Origin: Hymenobacter metallicola
Lineage (GTDB): Bacteria; Bacteroidota; Bacteroidia; Cytophagales; Hymenobacteraceae
Direction of reading: 5' to 3'
DNA length: 64,000 nucleotides
Assembly (NCBI RefSeq): GCF_004745645.1
Contig: NZ_SRMB01000002.1
Location: 310,001-374,000 of the forward strand
Shown in pieces: positions 14,249-23,507 of this stretch. The position numbers were made by a program, and so were the translations under genes. The notes below the pieces were generated by a model. It worked only from the letters and a program-made list of their open reading frames with translations. It made no database searches and was not told where the DNA came from. Position 1 is the stretch's first letter. Every line of letters starts with the position of its first letter.

Positions 14249-14809
14249 TTATGATTCTTTCTCGACCTGGGTGTAGCTCAGCTCCATGGGCGTGCTACGG
14301 CCAAATATTTTCACGATTACGTTGAGCTTCTTGCGCTCTTCGAATACTTCCGAAACGTTGCCGGAGAAGCCGCTGAAGGCTCCATCGACAACTTTCACCA
14401 GCTCACCTACCACAAAAGGCGTTTCGAGGCTGGCCGTTTCTTCTTCAGCTTCGTCGACAATGCCCAAGATCCGGTTTACTTCGGACAGGCGCAGCGGAAT
14501 CGGCTTGGTGTTGGTGCTCTTGCCTTCCTTGTCGCTCAGAAAACCAATTACGCCCGGGGTGCTGGTAATAATGTGGTCAACTTCGCCGTGGGTAAGGTCA
14601 GCGTGAATCAGGATGTAGCCGGGGAAGAAGTTCCGCTCCCGAACGCGCTTCTTGCCGTTGCGCATCTCGTAAACCTTCTCGGCCGGAATCAGCACTTGGG
14701 GAACCAAATCCGAAAGGCCATGCCGGCCAATTTCGGTTTCCAAGTACTGCTTGGCTTTTTTCTCCTGGCCGCTAACCGAGCGCACCACGTACCACTTCAA
14801 CTCTCCCAT
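14249..14809 (-). CDS. nusG: Transcription antitermination/termination factor NusG
   Basis: NusG binds RNA polymerase and links it to ribosome or Rho. The 186-residue protein begins with the NGN domain (KWYVVRSVSGQEKKAKQYLE) and ends with a KOW domain (VGELVKVVDGAFSGFSGNVSEV). The NFFPGYILIHADL segment is typical of the NGN core. It is coupled to secE, 15 nt upstream. Confidence 0.97.
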   Translation of the reverse strand: MGELKWYVVRSVSGQEKKAKQYLETEIGRHGLSDLVPQVLIPAEKVYEMRNGKKRVRERNFFPGYILIHADLTHGEVDHIITSTPGVIGFLSDKEGKSTNTKPIPLRLSEVNRILGIVDEAEEETASLETPFVVGELVKVVDGAFSGFSGNVSEVFEERKKLNVIVKIFGRSTPMELSYTQVEKES

Positions 14810-14824
14810 CTCTACTGAATTCGA

Positions 14825-15019
14825 TTAACGGAATGAGTTGTAAAACGCTTCGAGGCTCTTATTGAACACAACGTCCATAATGCCTACCACGGCGGCAAAC
14901 ACGAGCGAACCGATGAGCACCAGACCGGCACTCTTCTGCAGTTCCTCAAAAGAAGACCACGTTACTTTGTAACGCATCTCCTCCGTGGTATCGCGGAAAT
15001 ATTTCGTCAGCTTGCTCAT
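14825..15019 (-). CDS. secE: Preprotein translocase subunit SecE
   Basis: This is the small essential subunit of the SecYEG channel. The 64-residue product has one membrane segment (SAGLVLIGSLVFAAVVGIMDVVF, about residues 30-52) preceded by the amphipathic EEMRYKVTWSSFEELQKS helix, as in single-span SecE proteins. It lies directly after tRNA-Trp and before nusG, the usual arrangement. Confidence 0.96.
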   Translation of the reverse strand: MSKLTKYFRDTTEEMRYKVTWSSFEELQKSAGLVLIGSLVFAAVVGIMDVVFNKSLEAFYNSFR

Positions 15020-15071
15020 GGTGCCGGTTTTGGCTTTAACTACTGCGGTTACTTCTCCGTAACCAATCTTG

Positions 15072-15142
15072 CACGGGCGGAGAGATTCGAACTCCCATCA
15101 AAGGTTTTGGAGACCTCTATTCTACCCTTGAACTACGCCCGT
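15072..15142 (-). tRNA. trnW: tRNA-Trp (anticodon CCA)
   Basis: The minus strand folds into a full cloverleaf: acceptor ACGGGCG/CGCCCGT, anticodon loop CTCCAAA with CCA, and T arm GGGAGTTCGAATCTCTC with one G-U pair. CCA is not encoded. It leads the secE-nusG operon. Confidence 0.96.
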
Positions 15143-15180
15143 GGATGCGTCCCTTTCCTAGTAAAGCCGGATTGGGACTG

Positions 15181-15210
15181 CAAATGTACTGAACTCTTTA
15201 TACAAAACAA
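15181..15210 (-). promoter_or_regulatory. Promoter of tRNA-Trp/secE/nusG operon
   Basis: On the minus strand TTG (15208-15210), 19 nt, then TACATTTG (15181-15188) fits the Bacteroidota -33/-7 consensus. The -33 element touches the tuf terminator stem, so the two signals are packed end to end. Confidence 0.75.
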
Positions 15211-15240
15211 ATCCGCCCCTGAAAAAATCAGAGGCGGATT
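15209..15240 (-). terminator. tuf terminator
   Basis: On the minus strand the stem AATCCGCCTCTG/CAGGGGCGGATT (one G-U pair) closes a T-rich loop and is followed by TGTTTTGT. It lies about 30 nt after the tuf stop. Confidence 0.85.
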
Positions 15241-15269
15241 GTCTTGATTTACTGGATATCCAGTAGAAA

Positions 15270-16457
15270 CTAGTCGAGGATTTCAGTTACCTGACCAGCA
15301 CCTACCGTACGGCCACCTTCGCGGATAGCGAAACGCAGACCTTTCTCCATGGCCACCTTGTTGATCAGCTCAACCTGGATGGTGATGTTGTCACCGGGCA
15401 TTACCATTTCAACACCTTCTGGGAGGGTGATGATACCGGTAACGTCCGTGGTACGCAGGTAGAACTGGGGACGGTAGTTGTTGAAGAAGGGCGTGTGACG
15501 GCCACCTTCTTCTTTCGACAGTACGTACACCTCAGCTTTGAACTTCTGGTGAGGAGTTACCGAGCCGGGCTTGCAGATAACCATACCACGACGGATGGCT
15601 TCTTTTTCAATACCACGGAGCAGCAGACCTACGTTGTCACCAGCTTCGCCACGGTCGAGGATCTTGCGGAACATCTCAACACCGGTTACGGTCGACTTCA
15701 GACCTTCAGCACCCATGCCGAGGATGTCAACCTGCTCACCCGAGTTGATGATACCACGCTCGATACGGCCGGTAGCTACCGTACCACGACCCGTGATAGA
15801 GAATACGTCCTCTACGGGCATCAGGAAGGGCAGGTCGGTCAGACGGGCAGGAATCGGAATGAACGAGTCAACAGCGTCCATCAGTTCTTCGATCTTGGGA
15901 ACCCAGTTGGCATCGCCATTCAGGCCGCCCAGAGCCGAACCCTGGATAACGGGGATGTTGTCGCCGTCGAAGTCGTAGAACGAGAGCAGTTCGCGGATTT
16001 CCATTTCCACCAGCTCGAGCAGCTCGGGGTCATCCACCATGTCCACTTTGTTCATGAACACGACCAGCTGAGGTACACCTACCTGGCGAGCCAGCAGGAT
16101 GTGCTCACGGGTCTGGGGCATCGGGCCGTCGGTAGCAGCTACTACGAGGATAGCGCCGTCCATCTGGGCAGCACCCGTTACCATGTTCTTCACATAGTCA
16201 GCGTGACCGGGGCAGTCAACGTGAGCGTAGTGACGGTTTTCGGTAGCGTACTCTACGTGAGCGGTGTTGATGGTGATACCACGCTCTTTTTCTTCGGGAG
16301 CATTGTCGATCGAAGAGAAGTCACGCTTAGCAGCCAAACCTTTGTTCGCCAGTACCGTGGTGATAGCAGCAGTCAGGGTGGTTTTGCCGTGGTCGACGTG
16401 CCCGATCGTACCGATGTTCACGTGCGGCTTGGAACGATCAAAATTTTCTTTGGCCAT
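15270..16457 (-). CDS. tuf: Elongation factor Tu
   Basis: EF-Tu carries aminoacyl-tRNA to the ribosome as a GTP complex. The 395-residue product starts [20 protein letters not shown] and has [18 protein letters not shown] and NKVDMVDD as nucleotide-binding motifs in order. It is in the tRNA-Tyr/Gly/Thr-tuf transcription unit rather than after fusA. Only one copy is seen in this window. Confidence 0.98.
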   Translation of the reverse strand: MAKENFDRSKPHVNIGTIGHVDHGKTTLTAAITTVLANKGLAAKRDFSSIDNAPEEKERGITINTAHVEYATENRHYAHVDCPGHADYVKNMVTGAAQMDGAILVVAATDGPMPQTREHILLARQVGVPQLVVFMNKVDMVDDPELLELVEMEIRELLSFYDFDGDNIPVIQGSALGGLNGDANWVPKIEELMDAVDSFIPIPARLTDLPFLMPVEDVFSITGRGTVATGRIERGIINSGEQVDILGMGAEGLKSTVTGVEMFRKILDRGEAGDNVGLLLRGIEKEAIRRGMVICKPGSVTPHQKFKAEVYVLSKEEGGRHTPFFNNYRPQFYLRTTDVTGIITLPEGVEMVMPGDNITIQVELINKVAMEKGLRFAIREGGRTVGAGQVTEILD

Positions 16458-16626
16458 TGTAAAGAGATTAAGAGGAGATTTTGTGGGGATGAGACTAAAA
16501 CGCGACTGAGCTATACTACAAGAAAGCGAAACGCAGCTCCACCTAGGGCCTGCACGTCGCTTTACCTGTTTGTCAGATCCAAACAGTGCAGTCGCGCTGC
16601 TCCGTCGGTATTTGTAATGTAATGTG

Positions 16627-16698
<72 letters not shown>

Positions 16699-16728
16699 TT
16701 ATTCTGTTGTACTCGGGATTTACTTTAG

Positions 16729-16801
16729 AGCGGGAGACGAGGTTCGAACCCGCGACCTGCAGCTTGGAAGGCTGCCGCTCTACCAACTGAGCTACTCCCG
16801 C
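16729..16801 (-). tRNA. trnG: tRNA-Gly (anticodon TCC)
   Basis: Cloverleaf on the minus strand: acceptor GCGGGAG/CTCCCGC, D arm GCTCAGTTGGTAGAGC, anticodon stem GCAGC/GCTGC with loop CTTCCAA, T arm around GTTCGAACC; the discriminator is T. Confidence 0.96.
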
Positions 16802-16872
16802 ATTTGTGAGCTTCAAAATAGAGGTTCGATGCAGAACTTTATCGAACCTCTATTTCAACGTTTCACTTACTG

Positions 16873-16952
16873 TGGGGGTAACAGGACTCGAACCTATGAA
16901 CCCGAAGGAGGTGAGTTACAGTCACCCGCAATTGCCGCTATGCGATACCCCC
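16873..16952 (-). tRNA. trnY: tRNA-Tyr (anticodon GTA)
   Basis: Minus-strand cloverleaf with acceptor GGGGGTA/TACCCCC, anticodon loop CTGTAAC (GTA) and a long class II variable arm, as expected for tRNA-Tyr; the discriminator is A. It is the first gene of the tRNA-tuf unit. Confidence 0.95.
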
Positions 16953-17033
16953 AGTTAGTTTTTCAGTGCCGATTGCACTGAGTTTGTTCCTTTATGCTAC
17001 CCCTTAAAAGTGGGGTGGTTGCTAAAGGAGTTG

Positions 17034-17063
17034 CAAAATTAGGCACTTTCTGATGCAAGTCAA
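17034..17063 (-). promoter_or_regulatory. Promoter of the tRNA-Tyr/Gly/Thr-tuf unit
   Basis: On the minus strand TTG (17061-17063), 19 nt, then TAATTTTG (17034-17041) matches the Bacteroidota promoter pattern. It lies about 80 nt before tRNA-Tyr. Confidence 0.75.
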
Positions 17064-17201
17064 GCTTACGGGCAAAAATCGTTGTAATATTTTTCTGTCC
17101 GCAAGCCTGACTTTTCCGCATTTGAGAGGCTAAGAGGCTGATTTGGGAGCACTAACGCTTCAAACTCCCCCGCTAAATGACCTCTTTTTTTTATTAAAAA
17201 T

Positions 17202-19796
17202 TTATTGAAGCAAGCTGTAGAAAGCTTTTAACTGCGTGTCCTTTTCTTTGGCCTTGATATCCTGTAACACCGGTTTCAAACTCGGTGTGCTTGCGACAAG
17301 GGTATTCAAAGCACGGTAGGCACCTAGCTTTACAGCGTAGTTTCGGTGGGTCCGAGCTAACGTTTCAAGCTTTTGAATGCCTTTTTCCCGCTCGATGGGA
17401 GGAATGCGAGTCATTAAGGTTCCGAAGTGCTGTAGGTAGTTGTACAGATCCTCTTCGGGTACATCGTTCAAACGGCGCAGGAACCAAGGATACTGATCAA
17501 GGTTGCCGTTGAGGGAGTAATAATTAGCCAGCGCATTTAGAATCGTCGTGCTGGAGGTTTCCTGCAGTGCATTAATTCGGTCCCGGGTACCCACGGTTGG
17601 GGCCTTGGTCAAGGCAGTGATGGCGGCGCCGGCAACCAAGTAGGAGCTGTCGTTGAGGGCAACACTGTAGACGTCGCCAAAATCCTCGTTCGGGAAAGTA
17701 GAAAGGGTGCTAAGCGCAGTGGCCCGAACTTGGCTTTTTACATCAGTAGCAGCCACTCGCTTAATATCATTGCGAACTGCATTGCCCTCAGGCCCTTTGT
17801 ACTTACGTAAGGCCTCCAAGGCGGCATTGCGGACTGCCCAGAAGTTATCGTTGAGTGCGTTACGAAGCATGCCACTCACTGCCAAGTCTCCTACTTTATT
17901 GCGAAGCCCATCAATGGCTTCATATTTCTGAAGATAATTGCGGGCATTGTAATACTGAAACAACAACTCGTCCTGCGTGCGCTCTTCCTGAGTTTTGGCC
18001 AGCAACTGCCCTTCGGAATCAAACTTAACGAGGTTGGGGCGCTGCGGAGCGGCCCACTGGAAGGTTTGGTCTGCTTTCGTTATAACTAAGCGCGTGTCTG
18101 TCGCCTGCTTATTGATCCAGGTTGTAACAGTAACCGGCAGCCGGTAAATGGGTGTAAACGTAGAGTCTTGCACTTGCTGTACCCGCATAGTTACCTGCCC
18201 ATTGGCATACGAATGGGTTACGCGCAATTCGGGGTGCCCCCGTTGCAAGAACCACTGGTCGAAAAACCACATTAGGTCCTCCCCGGTCGTCTCCTCGAAA
18301 GCAATCCGCAGCTTAGCTATTTCCGAGGTTGAGAACTTGTTGGTCGTCAGATAACGGTTCAAGGAAGCGAAGAAGGCATCGTCGCCGACATGCTTGCGTA
18401 ACATGTGCAGTACCCGGCCGCCTTTGTCGTAGGAGTGGCGGTCGAACATATCTTCCCGCTCAGCGTAGCGGTAGCGAATCAGCGGCTCCCGTTTGCTGTC
18501 AGCTTCGCTCAAATACTGCATTACCTTTTCTTGCTGCACTAAGTCGGCCGCGTCGGCGCCATACTTATGCTCGGCCCAGAGTAACTCTGAATAATCAGCA
18601 AAAGCTTCGTTCAGCGTAAGGTTAGACCATGATTCGGCCGTTACATAATCGCCAAACCACTGGTGAAACAACTCGTGGGCAATAGTGCCTTCGGTGATGT
18701 ACGTCTTATCCAGCATTTCGCGGGGCGTGAGCTGGGTCCACTCCTGGCGGATGGTAGTAGCAGACGTATTTTCCATAGCTCCCGAAACAAAGTCGCGAAT
18801 GGAGACCTGAGCATATTTCTCCCAGGGAAATTCCACGCCAAGCTTTTTGGAAAAGAAATCCATCATAGCCGGCGTATTGCCAAAAATGGTTTTAGCAGTA
18901 CTCTGAAATTTAGGCTCGACATAATAATCAACGGCCTTGCCGTGCCAAGAGTCGTTGACGACGGCAAAGTCTCCTACGGCCATCATCGTCAGATAAGGCG
19001 CGGCTGGCAGACTTTGCTTCCATACATCGGTACGGGTACCATCGGCATTTTTCTTCGAGGAAATTAGCAGGCCATTGGATAGCGTCTTGTACTGCGCATC
19101 CACGGTCATGGCAATTTCCTGCGTCATGCGCTGGTTAGGCTTGTCGATGGTGGGAAACCAGCAGGAATTGGCCTCCGTCTCGCCTTGGGTCCAGATCTGC
19201 TTGGGCTTGTTTTTCTCCGTGCCTAACGGGTTGATAAAGTACAGGCCTTTGTTGCCCGTAATTGCGGCGCTACCCCCGGCTTCCAATTCATTAGGCTTAG
19301 CCGTATAGCTAATCCGGATTTGATAAGGCTCGGTGCGGGTATACTGCCGGTCTAGGTTGACGGTGATTTTGCGCTTGTCGTAGCTATAGTTCAGGTTTTT
19401 TTCCTTACCAGCAGTTACGAGGCGGACACTTTTAATGTCAAAGCCTTTCGCGTCCAGCACAACTTGGCCCTGGGGATAGAAGTGCGGACGCAGTGTCAGG
19501 GAAGCCGTACCCAGCAGCCATTGCTTGGCCCAATCGAACCGGACATCGAGCTTGGTATCAAGCAGGTCGGTTAGGATAGTGGCAGCCGGCTGAACGGGAT
19601 TAGTCGGTGGCAACCAAGAAGGTACGATGATGGTACTCGAAGCAGACTCCGTAGCGGGCAGTTCGGCCGCAGGCGTAGTTTTCTTGCGTACCGCAGGCTT
19701 CTCCGAAGACGGTTTGACCGTTTTCACGGTTTGGGCCGGAGCAGTCAGATGGGACGTAAGGACCAGGCCAATAATGCCGAGGACCGAATATTTCAT
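17202..19796 (-). CDS. M1 family metallo-aminopeptidase, secreted
   Basis: This zinc aminopeptidase should remove N-terminal residues from peptides outside the cytoplasm. From the chosen ATG at 19794-19796 (an upstream TTG is less likely) it has 864 residues and a signal peptide (MKYSVLGIIGLVLTSHLTAPAQ). The exopeptidase motif GAMEN is near residue 337, the zinc motif HELFHQW near 373, and the third zinc ligand in NLTLNEAFADY about 20 residues on. A catalytic-domain tyrosine region follows, and the C-terminal third has HEAT-like helical repeats. It stands alone, divergent from the biotin-carrier gene. Confidence 0.92.
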   Translation of the reverse strand: MKYSVLGIIGLVLTSHLTAPAQTVKTVKPSSEKPAVRKKTTPAAELPATESASSTIIVPSWLPPTNPVQPAATILTDLLDTKLDVRFDWAKQWLLGTASLTLRPHFYPQGQVVLDAKGFDIKSVRLVTAGKEKNLNYSYDKRKITVNLDRQYTRTEPYQIRISYTAKPNELEAGGSAAITGNKGLYFINPLGTEKNKPKQIWTQGETEANSCWFPTIDKPNQRMTQEIAMTVDAQYKTLSNGLLISSKKNADGTRTDVWKQSLPAAPYLTMMAVGDFAVVNDSWHGKAVDYYVEPKFQSTAKTIFGNTPAMMDFFSKKLGVEFPWEKYAQVSIRDFVSGAMENTSATTIRQEWTQLTPREMLDKTYITEGTIAHELFHQWFGDYVTAESWSNLTLNEAFADYSELLWAEHKYGADAADLVQQEKVMQYLSEADSKREPLIRYRYAEREDMFDRHSYDKGGRVLHMLRKHVGDDAFFASLNRYLTTNKFSTSEIAKLRIAFEETTGEDLMWFFDQWFLQRGHPELRVTHSYANGQVTMRVQQVQDSTFTPIYRLPVTVTTWINKQATDTRLVITKADQTFQWAAPQRPNLVKFDSEGQLLAKTQEERTQDELLFQYYNARNYLQKYEAIDGLRNKVGDLAVSGMLRNALNDNFWAVRNAALEALRKYKGPEGNAVRNDIKRVAATDVKSQVRATALSTLSTFPNEDFGDVYSVALNDSSYLVAGAAITALTKAPTVGTRDRINALQETSSTTILNALANYYSLNGNLDQYPWFLRRLNDVPEEDLYNYLQHFGTLMTRIPPIEREKGIQKLETLARTHRNYAVKLGAYRALNTLVASTPSLKPVLQDIKAKEKDTQLKAFYSLLQ

Positions 19797-19891
19797 GCAG
19801 AGTGGCAATAGGGGTAAGTGGGCTAAAGTTCCGAAAATATTTCAGATTTGGCCTATCTTTAAGCCCTTTTCCGCCCATCTGCCCCCACTCT

Positions 19892-20395
19892 ATGCTACAG
19901 GTACGCACCGGATCCAATCAGACCTGGGATATTGACTATCGCCCCACTGGCTCGACCCTCGTCAATGGTGAGCCATTTGTTTGGGACTTGGTTTCGCTTG
20001 GCAATGGCCGCTACCATTTACTACATGAGGGCCGTTCTTATTCGGCGGAGGTAATCAGTGCTGATTACACGGCCAAAACATTTGTTCTGAAGCTGAACGG
20101 CCAGCTTATCGAACTGCAAGCCAAAGACCGTTTCGATTTGCTGCTGGATAAGCTAGGCATGAGCAATGCCGCGGCCAGCAAAGTGAATGAACTCAAAGCT
20201 CCCATGCCCGGGCTTATTGTTGCCATTCGCGTGGAGGCCGGCCAGGCGGTGCAGAAAGGTGACCCATTACTTGTATTGGAAGCCATGAAAATGGAAAATA
20301 TTCTCAAAGCTCCTACGGATGGCGTCGTAAGTACCATTAAAGTTGGGCTCCGTGACAATGTCAATAAGGGCCAGGTACTGATTCAATTCAGTTAA
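19892..20395 (+). CDS. Biotin/lipoyl-attachment domain protein (biotin carboxyl carrier type)
   Basis: The C-terminal ~75 residues form a biotinyl domain with the attachment motif EAMKMEN near residue 130, preceded by KAPMPGLIVAIRVEAGQAV. The lysine in AMKM should carry biotin. The N-terminal ~85 residues resemble the extension found in carriers of propionyl-CoA/acyl-CoA carboxylases. The ATG at 19892 gives 167 residues. No carboxylase subunit lies next to it, so the partner is unknown. It precedes pyrH by 108 nt on the same strand. Confidence 0.85.
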   Translation: MLQVRTGSNQTWDIDYRPTGSTLVNGEPFVWDLVSLGNGRYHLLHEGRSYSAEVISADYTAKTFVLKLNGQLIELQAKDRFDLLLDKLGMSNAAASKVNELKAPMPGLIVAIRVEAGQAVQKGDPLLVLEAMKMENILKAPTDGVVSTIKVGLRDNVNKGQVLIQFS

Positions 20396-20503
20396 GTTTT
20401 TAACCAGTTCGTTGTTGGGTAGTATACCCTGGCTACGAGTGTTGTAGGCACACAGCTTGTTCACTTCCGACAATCAACGTATTCACGCTTAATCCCTCTC
20501 CCT

Positions 20504-21289
20504 TTGAAGTACAACCGAATTCTGCTGAAACTGAGCGGTGAGGCCCTGATGGGCCAGCAGCAATATGGTATTGATGCGGCCCGCCTGATGCAATATGCCG
20601 AGGAAATCAAGACGGCCGCCGCGACCGGTACCCAGGTAGCAGTGGTCATTGGCGGGGGCAATATCTTCCGGGGAGTTCAAGCCGAAGCCTTTGGCTTAGA
20701 CCGGGTACAGGGCGACTACATGGGCATGCTGGCAACGGTCATCAACTCGATGGCTTTGCAAAGTGCCTTGGAAAAACTCAACGTCAACACCCGTCTGCTC
20801 TCCGGCGTCACTATCCAGCGGGTATGTGAGCCCTATATCCGCCGGCGGGCCCTGCGCCACCTGGAAAAAGGCCGGGTCGTCATCTTTGGAGCAGGCATTG
20901 GCTCGCCTTATTTCACAACCGACTCGGCAGCGTCACTGCGCGCCATCGAAATTGAAGCCGACGTAGTCCTGAAGGGTACGCGCGTGGATGGCATCTATAC
21001 CGCCGACCCGGAAAAAGATCCGACGGCCACCCGGTACCCCGAAATTACGTTCGATGAGGTAATGGAGAAGAACCTCAACGTAATGGACATGACGGCCTTC
21101 ACCCTCTGCAAGGAGAATAATCTGCCCATCATCGTATTCGACATGAACAAAGCCGGCAACCTACAGCGCCTGATTGAGGGTGAAACGGTAGGTACCCGGG
21201 TTTCGATGAGCGGTTCGAAAGCGCCAAAGCCCGATGCGAAGCACAGTGCCCTACAACCTTCCCTGACTACCCCTACTGAGCAAGCCTAA
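20504..21289 (+). CDS. pyrH: UMP kinase
   Basis: UMP kinase makes UDP from UMP for pyrimidine nucleotide synthesis. The protein starts [16 protein letters not shown], as the family does, so the start must be the TTG at 20504; there is no ATG at a suitable place. Other landmarks are GGGNIFRG and the [18 protein letters not shown] segment, and [14 protein letters not shown]. The body ends near residue 240 with an extra C-terminal tail of about 20 residues. It is followed by frr, the usual pairing. Confidence 0.96.
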   Translation: MKYNRILLKLSGEALMGQQQYGIDAARLMQYAEEIKTAAATGTQVAVVIGGGNIFRGVQAEAFGLDRVQGDYMGMLATVINSMALQSALEKLNVNTRLLSGVTIQRVCEPYIRRRALRHLEKGRVVIFGAGIGSPYFTTDSAASLRAIEIEADVVLKGTRVDGIYTADPEKDPTATRYPEITFDEVMEKNLNVMDMTAFTLCKENNLPIIVFDMNKAGNLQRLIEGETVGTRVSMSGSKAPKPDAKHSALQPSLTTPTEQA

Positions 21290-21298
21290 GAACTTTTG

Positions 21299-21344
21299 AA
21301 TGCTGGAAGTTGAATGAGGACTCTTTCATTCGACTCCCAGCATT
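21299..21344. repeat. Long hairpin in the pyrH-frr spacer
   Basis: An arm of 19 nt beginning AATGCTGGAAGTTGAATGA pairs with one ending GACTCCCAGCATT with only two positions off perfect pairing, around a short loop. It is followed by AT-rich direct words (CAACATTCAACACTCAACC). It has no T-run and lies inside the operon. Confidence 0.7.
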
Positions 21345-21387
21345 TCTGTTATTTAATCTCCAACATTCAACACTCAACCTTTCAAAA

Positions 21388-21951
21388 GTGGACGAAGAAA
21401 TTCAGTTTTACCTCAGCGAAGCCGAAGAGTCGATGGGCAAGTCGCTGCAGCACACCAGCCTCGAGATGAGCCGCATCCGGGCCGGTAAAGCGTCGCCTGC
21501 CATGCTGGATGGCCTGCGGGTGGATTACTATGGCACTCCCACGCCGGTTAGCCAAGTAGCGAATATCTCTACTCCCGATGCCCGCACCATCTTTATTAAG
21601 CCCTGGGAGAAAAACATCATTGCTGAAGTAGCCAAGGCTATTAAGAACAGTGACCTGGGCCTGAATCCGCAGTCGGATGCCGAGGGTGTGCGTCTGAACA
21701 TTCCGCCTATGACCGAGGAGCGCCGTCGCGACCTGGTAAAGCAGGCCAAAACCGAAGCCGAATCGGGCAAAGTACGCATCCGCGGTATCCGTAAGGATGT
21801 CAATGACTCGCTTCGCAAGCTGCTGAAAGACGGCGCCGCCGAAGATGCCGTGAAAGATGCCGAAGCCAAAGTGCAAAAAGCCACTGACTCTTATATCAGT
21901 AAAGTAGACGACTTGCTTAGCAAGAAGGAAGCGGAAATCATGACCATCTGA
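21388..21951 (+). CDS. frr: Ribosome recycling factor
   Basis: RRF splits post-termination ribosomes together with EF-G. The start is set at the GTG 21388-21390, giving 187 residues beginning MDEEIQFYLSEAEESM; a longer frame upstream would add residues with no match to the family and would cross the spacer hairpin. RIRAGKASPAMLDGL, IPPMTEERRRDLVKQAK and VRIRGIRKDVNDSL are the family blocks. Confidence 0.95.
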   Translation: MDEEIQFYLSEAEESMGKSLQHTSLEMSRIRAGKASPAMLDGLRVDYYGTPTPVSQVANISTPDARTIFIKPWEKNIIAEVAKAIKNSDLGLNPQSDAEGVRLNIPPMTEERRRDLVKQAKTEAESGKVRIRGIRKDVNDSLRKLLKDGAAEDAVKDAEAKVQKATDSYISKVDDLLSKKEAEIMTI

Positions 21952-21972
21952 TTAGCAATTTTAGTGCACACG

Positions 21973-22006
21973 AAAAAGCCCCGACAGAAACCTGTCGGGG
22001 CTTTTT
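21973..22006. terminator. Bidirectional terminator between frr and nadD
   Basis: AAAAAGCCCCGACAG and CTGTCGGGGCTTTTT form a perfect 15-bp stem with a four-base loop and T-runs on both strands, between convergent genes. Confidence 0.95.
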
Positions 22007-22021
22007 GCTTGATAGATATTG

Positions 22022-22606
22022 TTAACGCCAGAAGCCTTTGGCCAGAATCTGGGCTTCCACCGCTTCGGGCACCAAGTAACGAATTGACTTTCCAGTGTGC
22101 ACGCAGTCGCGGATGAATGTGGCCGATATATCCAGCAGCGGGGCTTCCACCACCTGTACTCCGGGATGGGCGTTTACGTCAGTGGCATCTACTCCGGGCC
22201 GTGGGTAAACGTATACCGCGTATTCCGCCAAAATCCGGTCGGCTTGTTTCCAACGGGGCAGGCCTGGTAGGTTGTCTTCACCCATCAGCAACACAAAGCT
22301 GTGGTCGGGGTAGCGACGGTGTAATTCGTCCAGCGTATCAATTGTGTAGCTAGGCTTGGGCATATCGAATTCGATATCCAAAGCCCGCAACTGCTCGTTG
22401 TGCTGAATGGCCAATTTCACCAACTCGAACCGCTCCAGTTCACTGAGCATCTCCTGCCCCACTTTAAAGGGGCTCTGCGGCGACACGACTAGCCATACGG
22501 CATCGAGGTCGGTGTGCGTAGCCATGAAGTGGGCTAAAATGACGTGCCCAGTATGAATAGGGTTGAAAGAGCCGAAGAGCAACCCTATTTTCGGTGCTGA
22601 CTTCAC
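22022..22606 (-). CDS. nadD: Nicotinate-nucleotide adenylyltransferase
   Basis: NadD makes deamido-NAD from nicotinate mononucleotide and ATP. The 194-residue protein has the nucleotidyltransferase motif GSFNPIHTGHVILA near residue 12 and SATFIRDCVHTGKSIRYLVP near the end. The start codon is GTG and overlaps the TGA of gmk (GTGA), which indicates translational coupling. Confidence 0.94.
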   Translation of the reverse strand: MKSAPKIGLLFGSFNPIHTGHVILAHFMATHTDLDAVWLVVSPQSPFKVGQEMLSELERFELVKLAIQHNEQLRALDIEFDMPKPSYTIDTLDELHRRYPDHSFVLLMGEDNLPGLPRWKQADRILAEYAVYVYPRPGVDATDVNAHPGVQVVEAPLLDISATFIRDCVHTGKSIRYLVPEAVEAQILAKGFWR

Positions 22607-23187
22607 AAAATAGCGGGCTCAGCGGTAATAAAATCACGCACCAGCTTGGCAGCTTGTTCAGTGGCATGATCTAGGTCATCGTTCACCACTGTTACATCAA
22701 ACCGGTCTTCAAACGTCAACTCGAAGTTGGCTTTGTAGAGACGAGCGGATATACTGGATGCGGAATCGGTAGCACGAGTACGCAGGCGCTCTTCTAAAAT
22801 CTCTAATGACGGAGGCTTGACGAAAATGGCTAAAGCCCGATCCTTGTAGAACTCCTTAATACTGAGGCCACCCTTCACGTCTACATCGAGAATTGCATGC
22901 TTGCCGCTTTCCCAGATGCGTTCAATCTCGGATTTGAGAGTGCCATAAAAGGCGCCTTCGTATACTTCCTCCCACTCAACAAATTCGTCGTGACGAATTT
23001 TTTCCTGGAATTCCTGGACGGAAATGAAGTAATAGTCTTTACCATTGGCTTCGGTACGACCACGCTTGTCGCGGGTACAGGCCGAGATGGAAAAGCTCAG
23101 CTCCGGAATCTGGTCCATGAGCCGGTGAACGATAGTAGTCTTACCAGCGCCGGAAGGAGCCGAAAAAGCTATGATTTTACCCTGCAT
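22603..23187 (-). CDS. gmk: Guanylate kinase
   Basis: Guanylate kinase phosphorylates GMP to GDP. The 194-residue protein opens with the P-loop APSGAGKTTIVHRLM, followed by SFSISACTRDKRGRTEANGKDYYFIS and LDVDVKGGLSIKE. It starts 9 nt after the anti-sigma gene and overlaps nadD, so four genes from the sigma factor to nadD may be one unit. Confidence 0.96.
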   Translation of the reverse strand: MQGKIIAFSAPSGAGKTTIVHRLMDQIPELSFSISACTRDKRGRTEANGKDYYFISVQEFQEKIRHDEFVEWEEVYEGAFYGTLKSEIERIWESGKHAILDVDVKGGLSIKEFYKDRALAIFVKPPSLEILEERLRTRATDSASSISARLYKANFELTFEDRFDVTVVNDDLDHATEQAAKLVRDFITAEPAIL

Positions 23188-23196
23188 GGGGTAAAA

Positions 23197-23487
23197 TTAG
23201 GCCATTTCTGCTTGAACGCGCGCTAAAATTGTTTGCGAAAGCGAAGTTGGTACTCCCTTACGCCCCACATGCTGGGACAAAAAGTCGATGAAAATCTGCT
23301 GCTTCTCAATGCTATCAAAGCATGGTGAGCAATCTTCGGCGTGGCTGACAAAGTACTCTTCGTCTTCCAGGCTAGGCTCTTGGCCTACGATGATTTGGTC
23401 GAGAATTGTATTCACGCGTTCACAATCGGCCCCTTCCACTTGAGAAGCAGCTTGCTGATTGGTTGATGTAGTAGCAGTGTTTTCCAT
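23197..23487 (-). CDS. Putative zinc-binding anti-sigma factor (ZAS type, cytoplasmic)
   Basis: This 96-residue protein follows an ECF sigma gene by 20 nt. It contains HAEDCSPC (HX3CX2C) near residues 49-56 with an upstream cysteine at ADCERV, the pattern of the ZAS anti-sigma zinc domain. There is no membrane segment, so it would be a soluble anti-sigma factor. Function is inferred from the motif and the gene neighbourhood; similarity to a specific family was not tested. Confidence 0.7.
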   Translation of the reverse strand: MENTATTSTNQQAASQVEGADCERVNTILDQIIVGQEPSLEDEEYFVSHAEDCSPCFDSIEKQQIFIDFLSQHVGRKGVPTSLSQTILARVQAEMA

Positions 23488-23507
23488 AACCGAGCCCGGT
23501 GTAAAGT

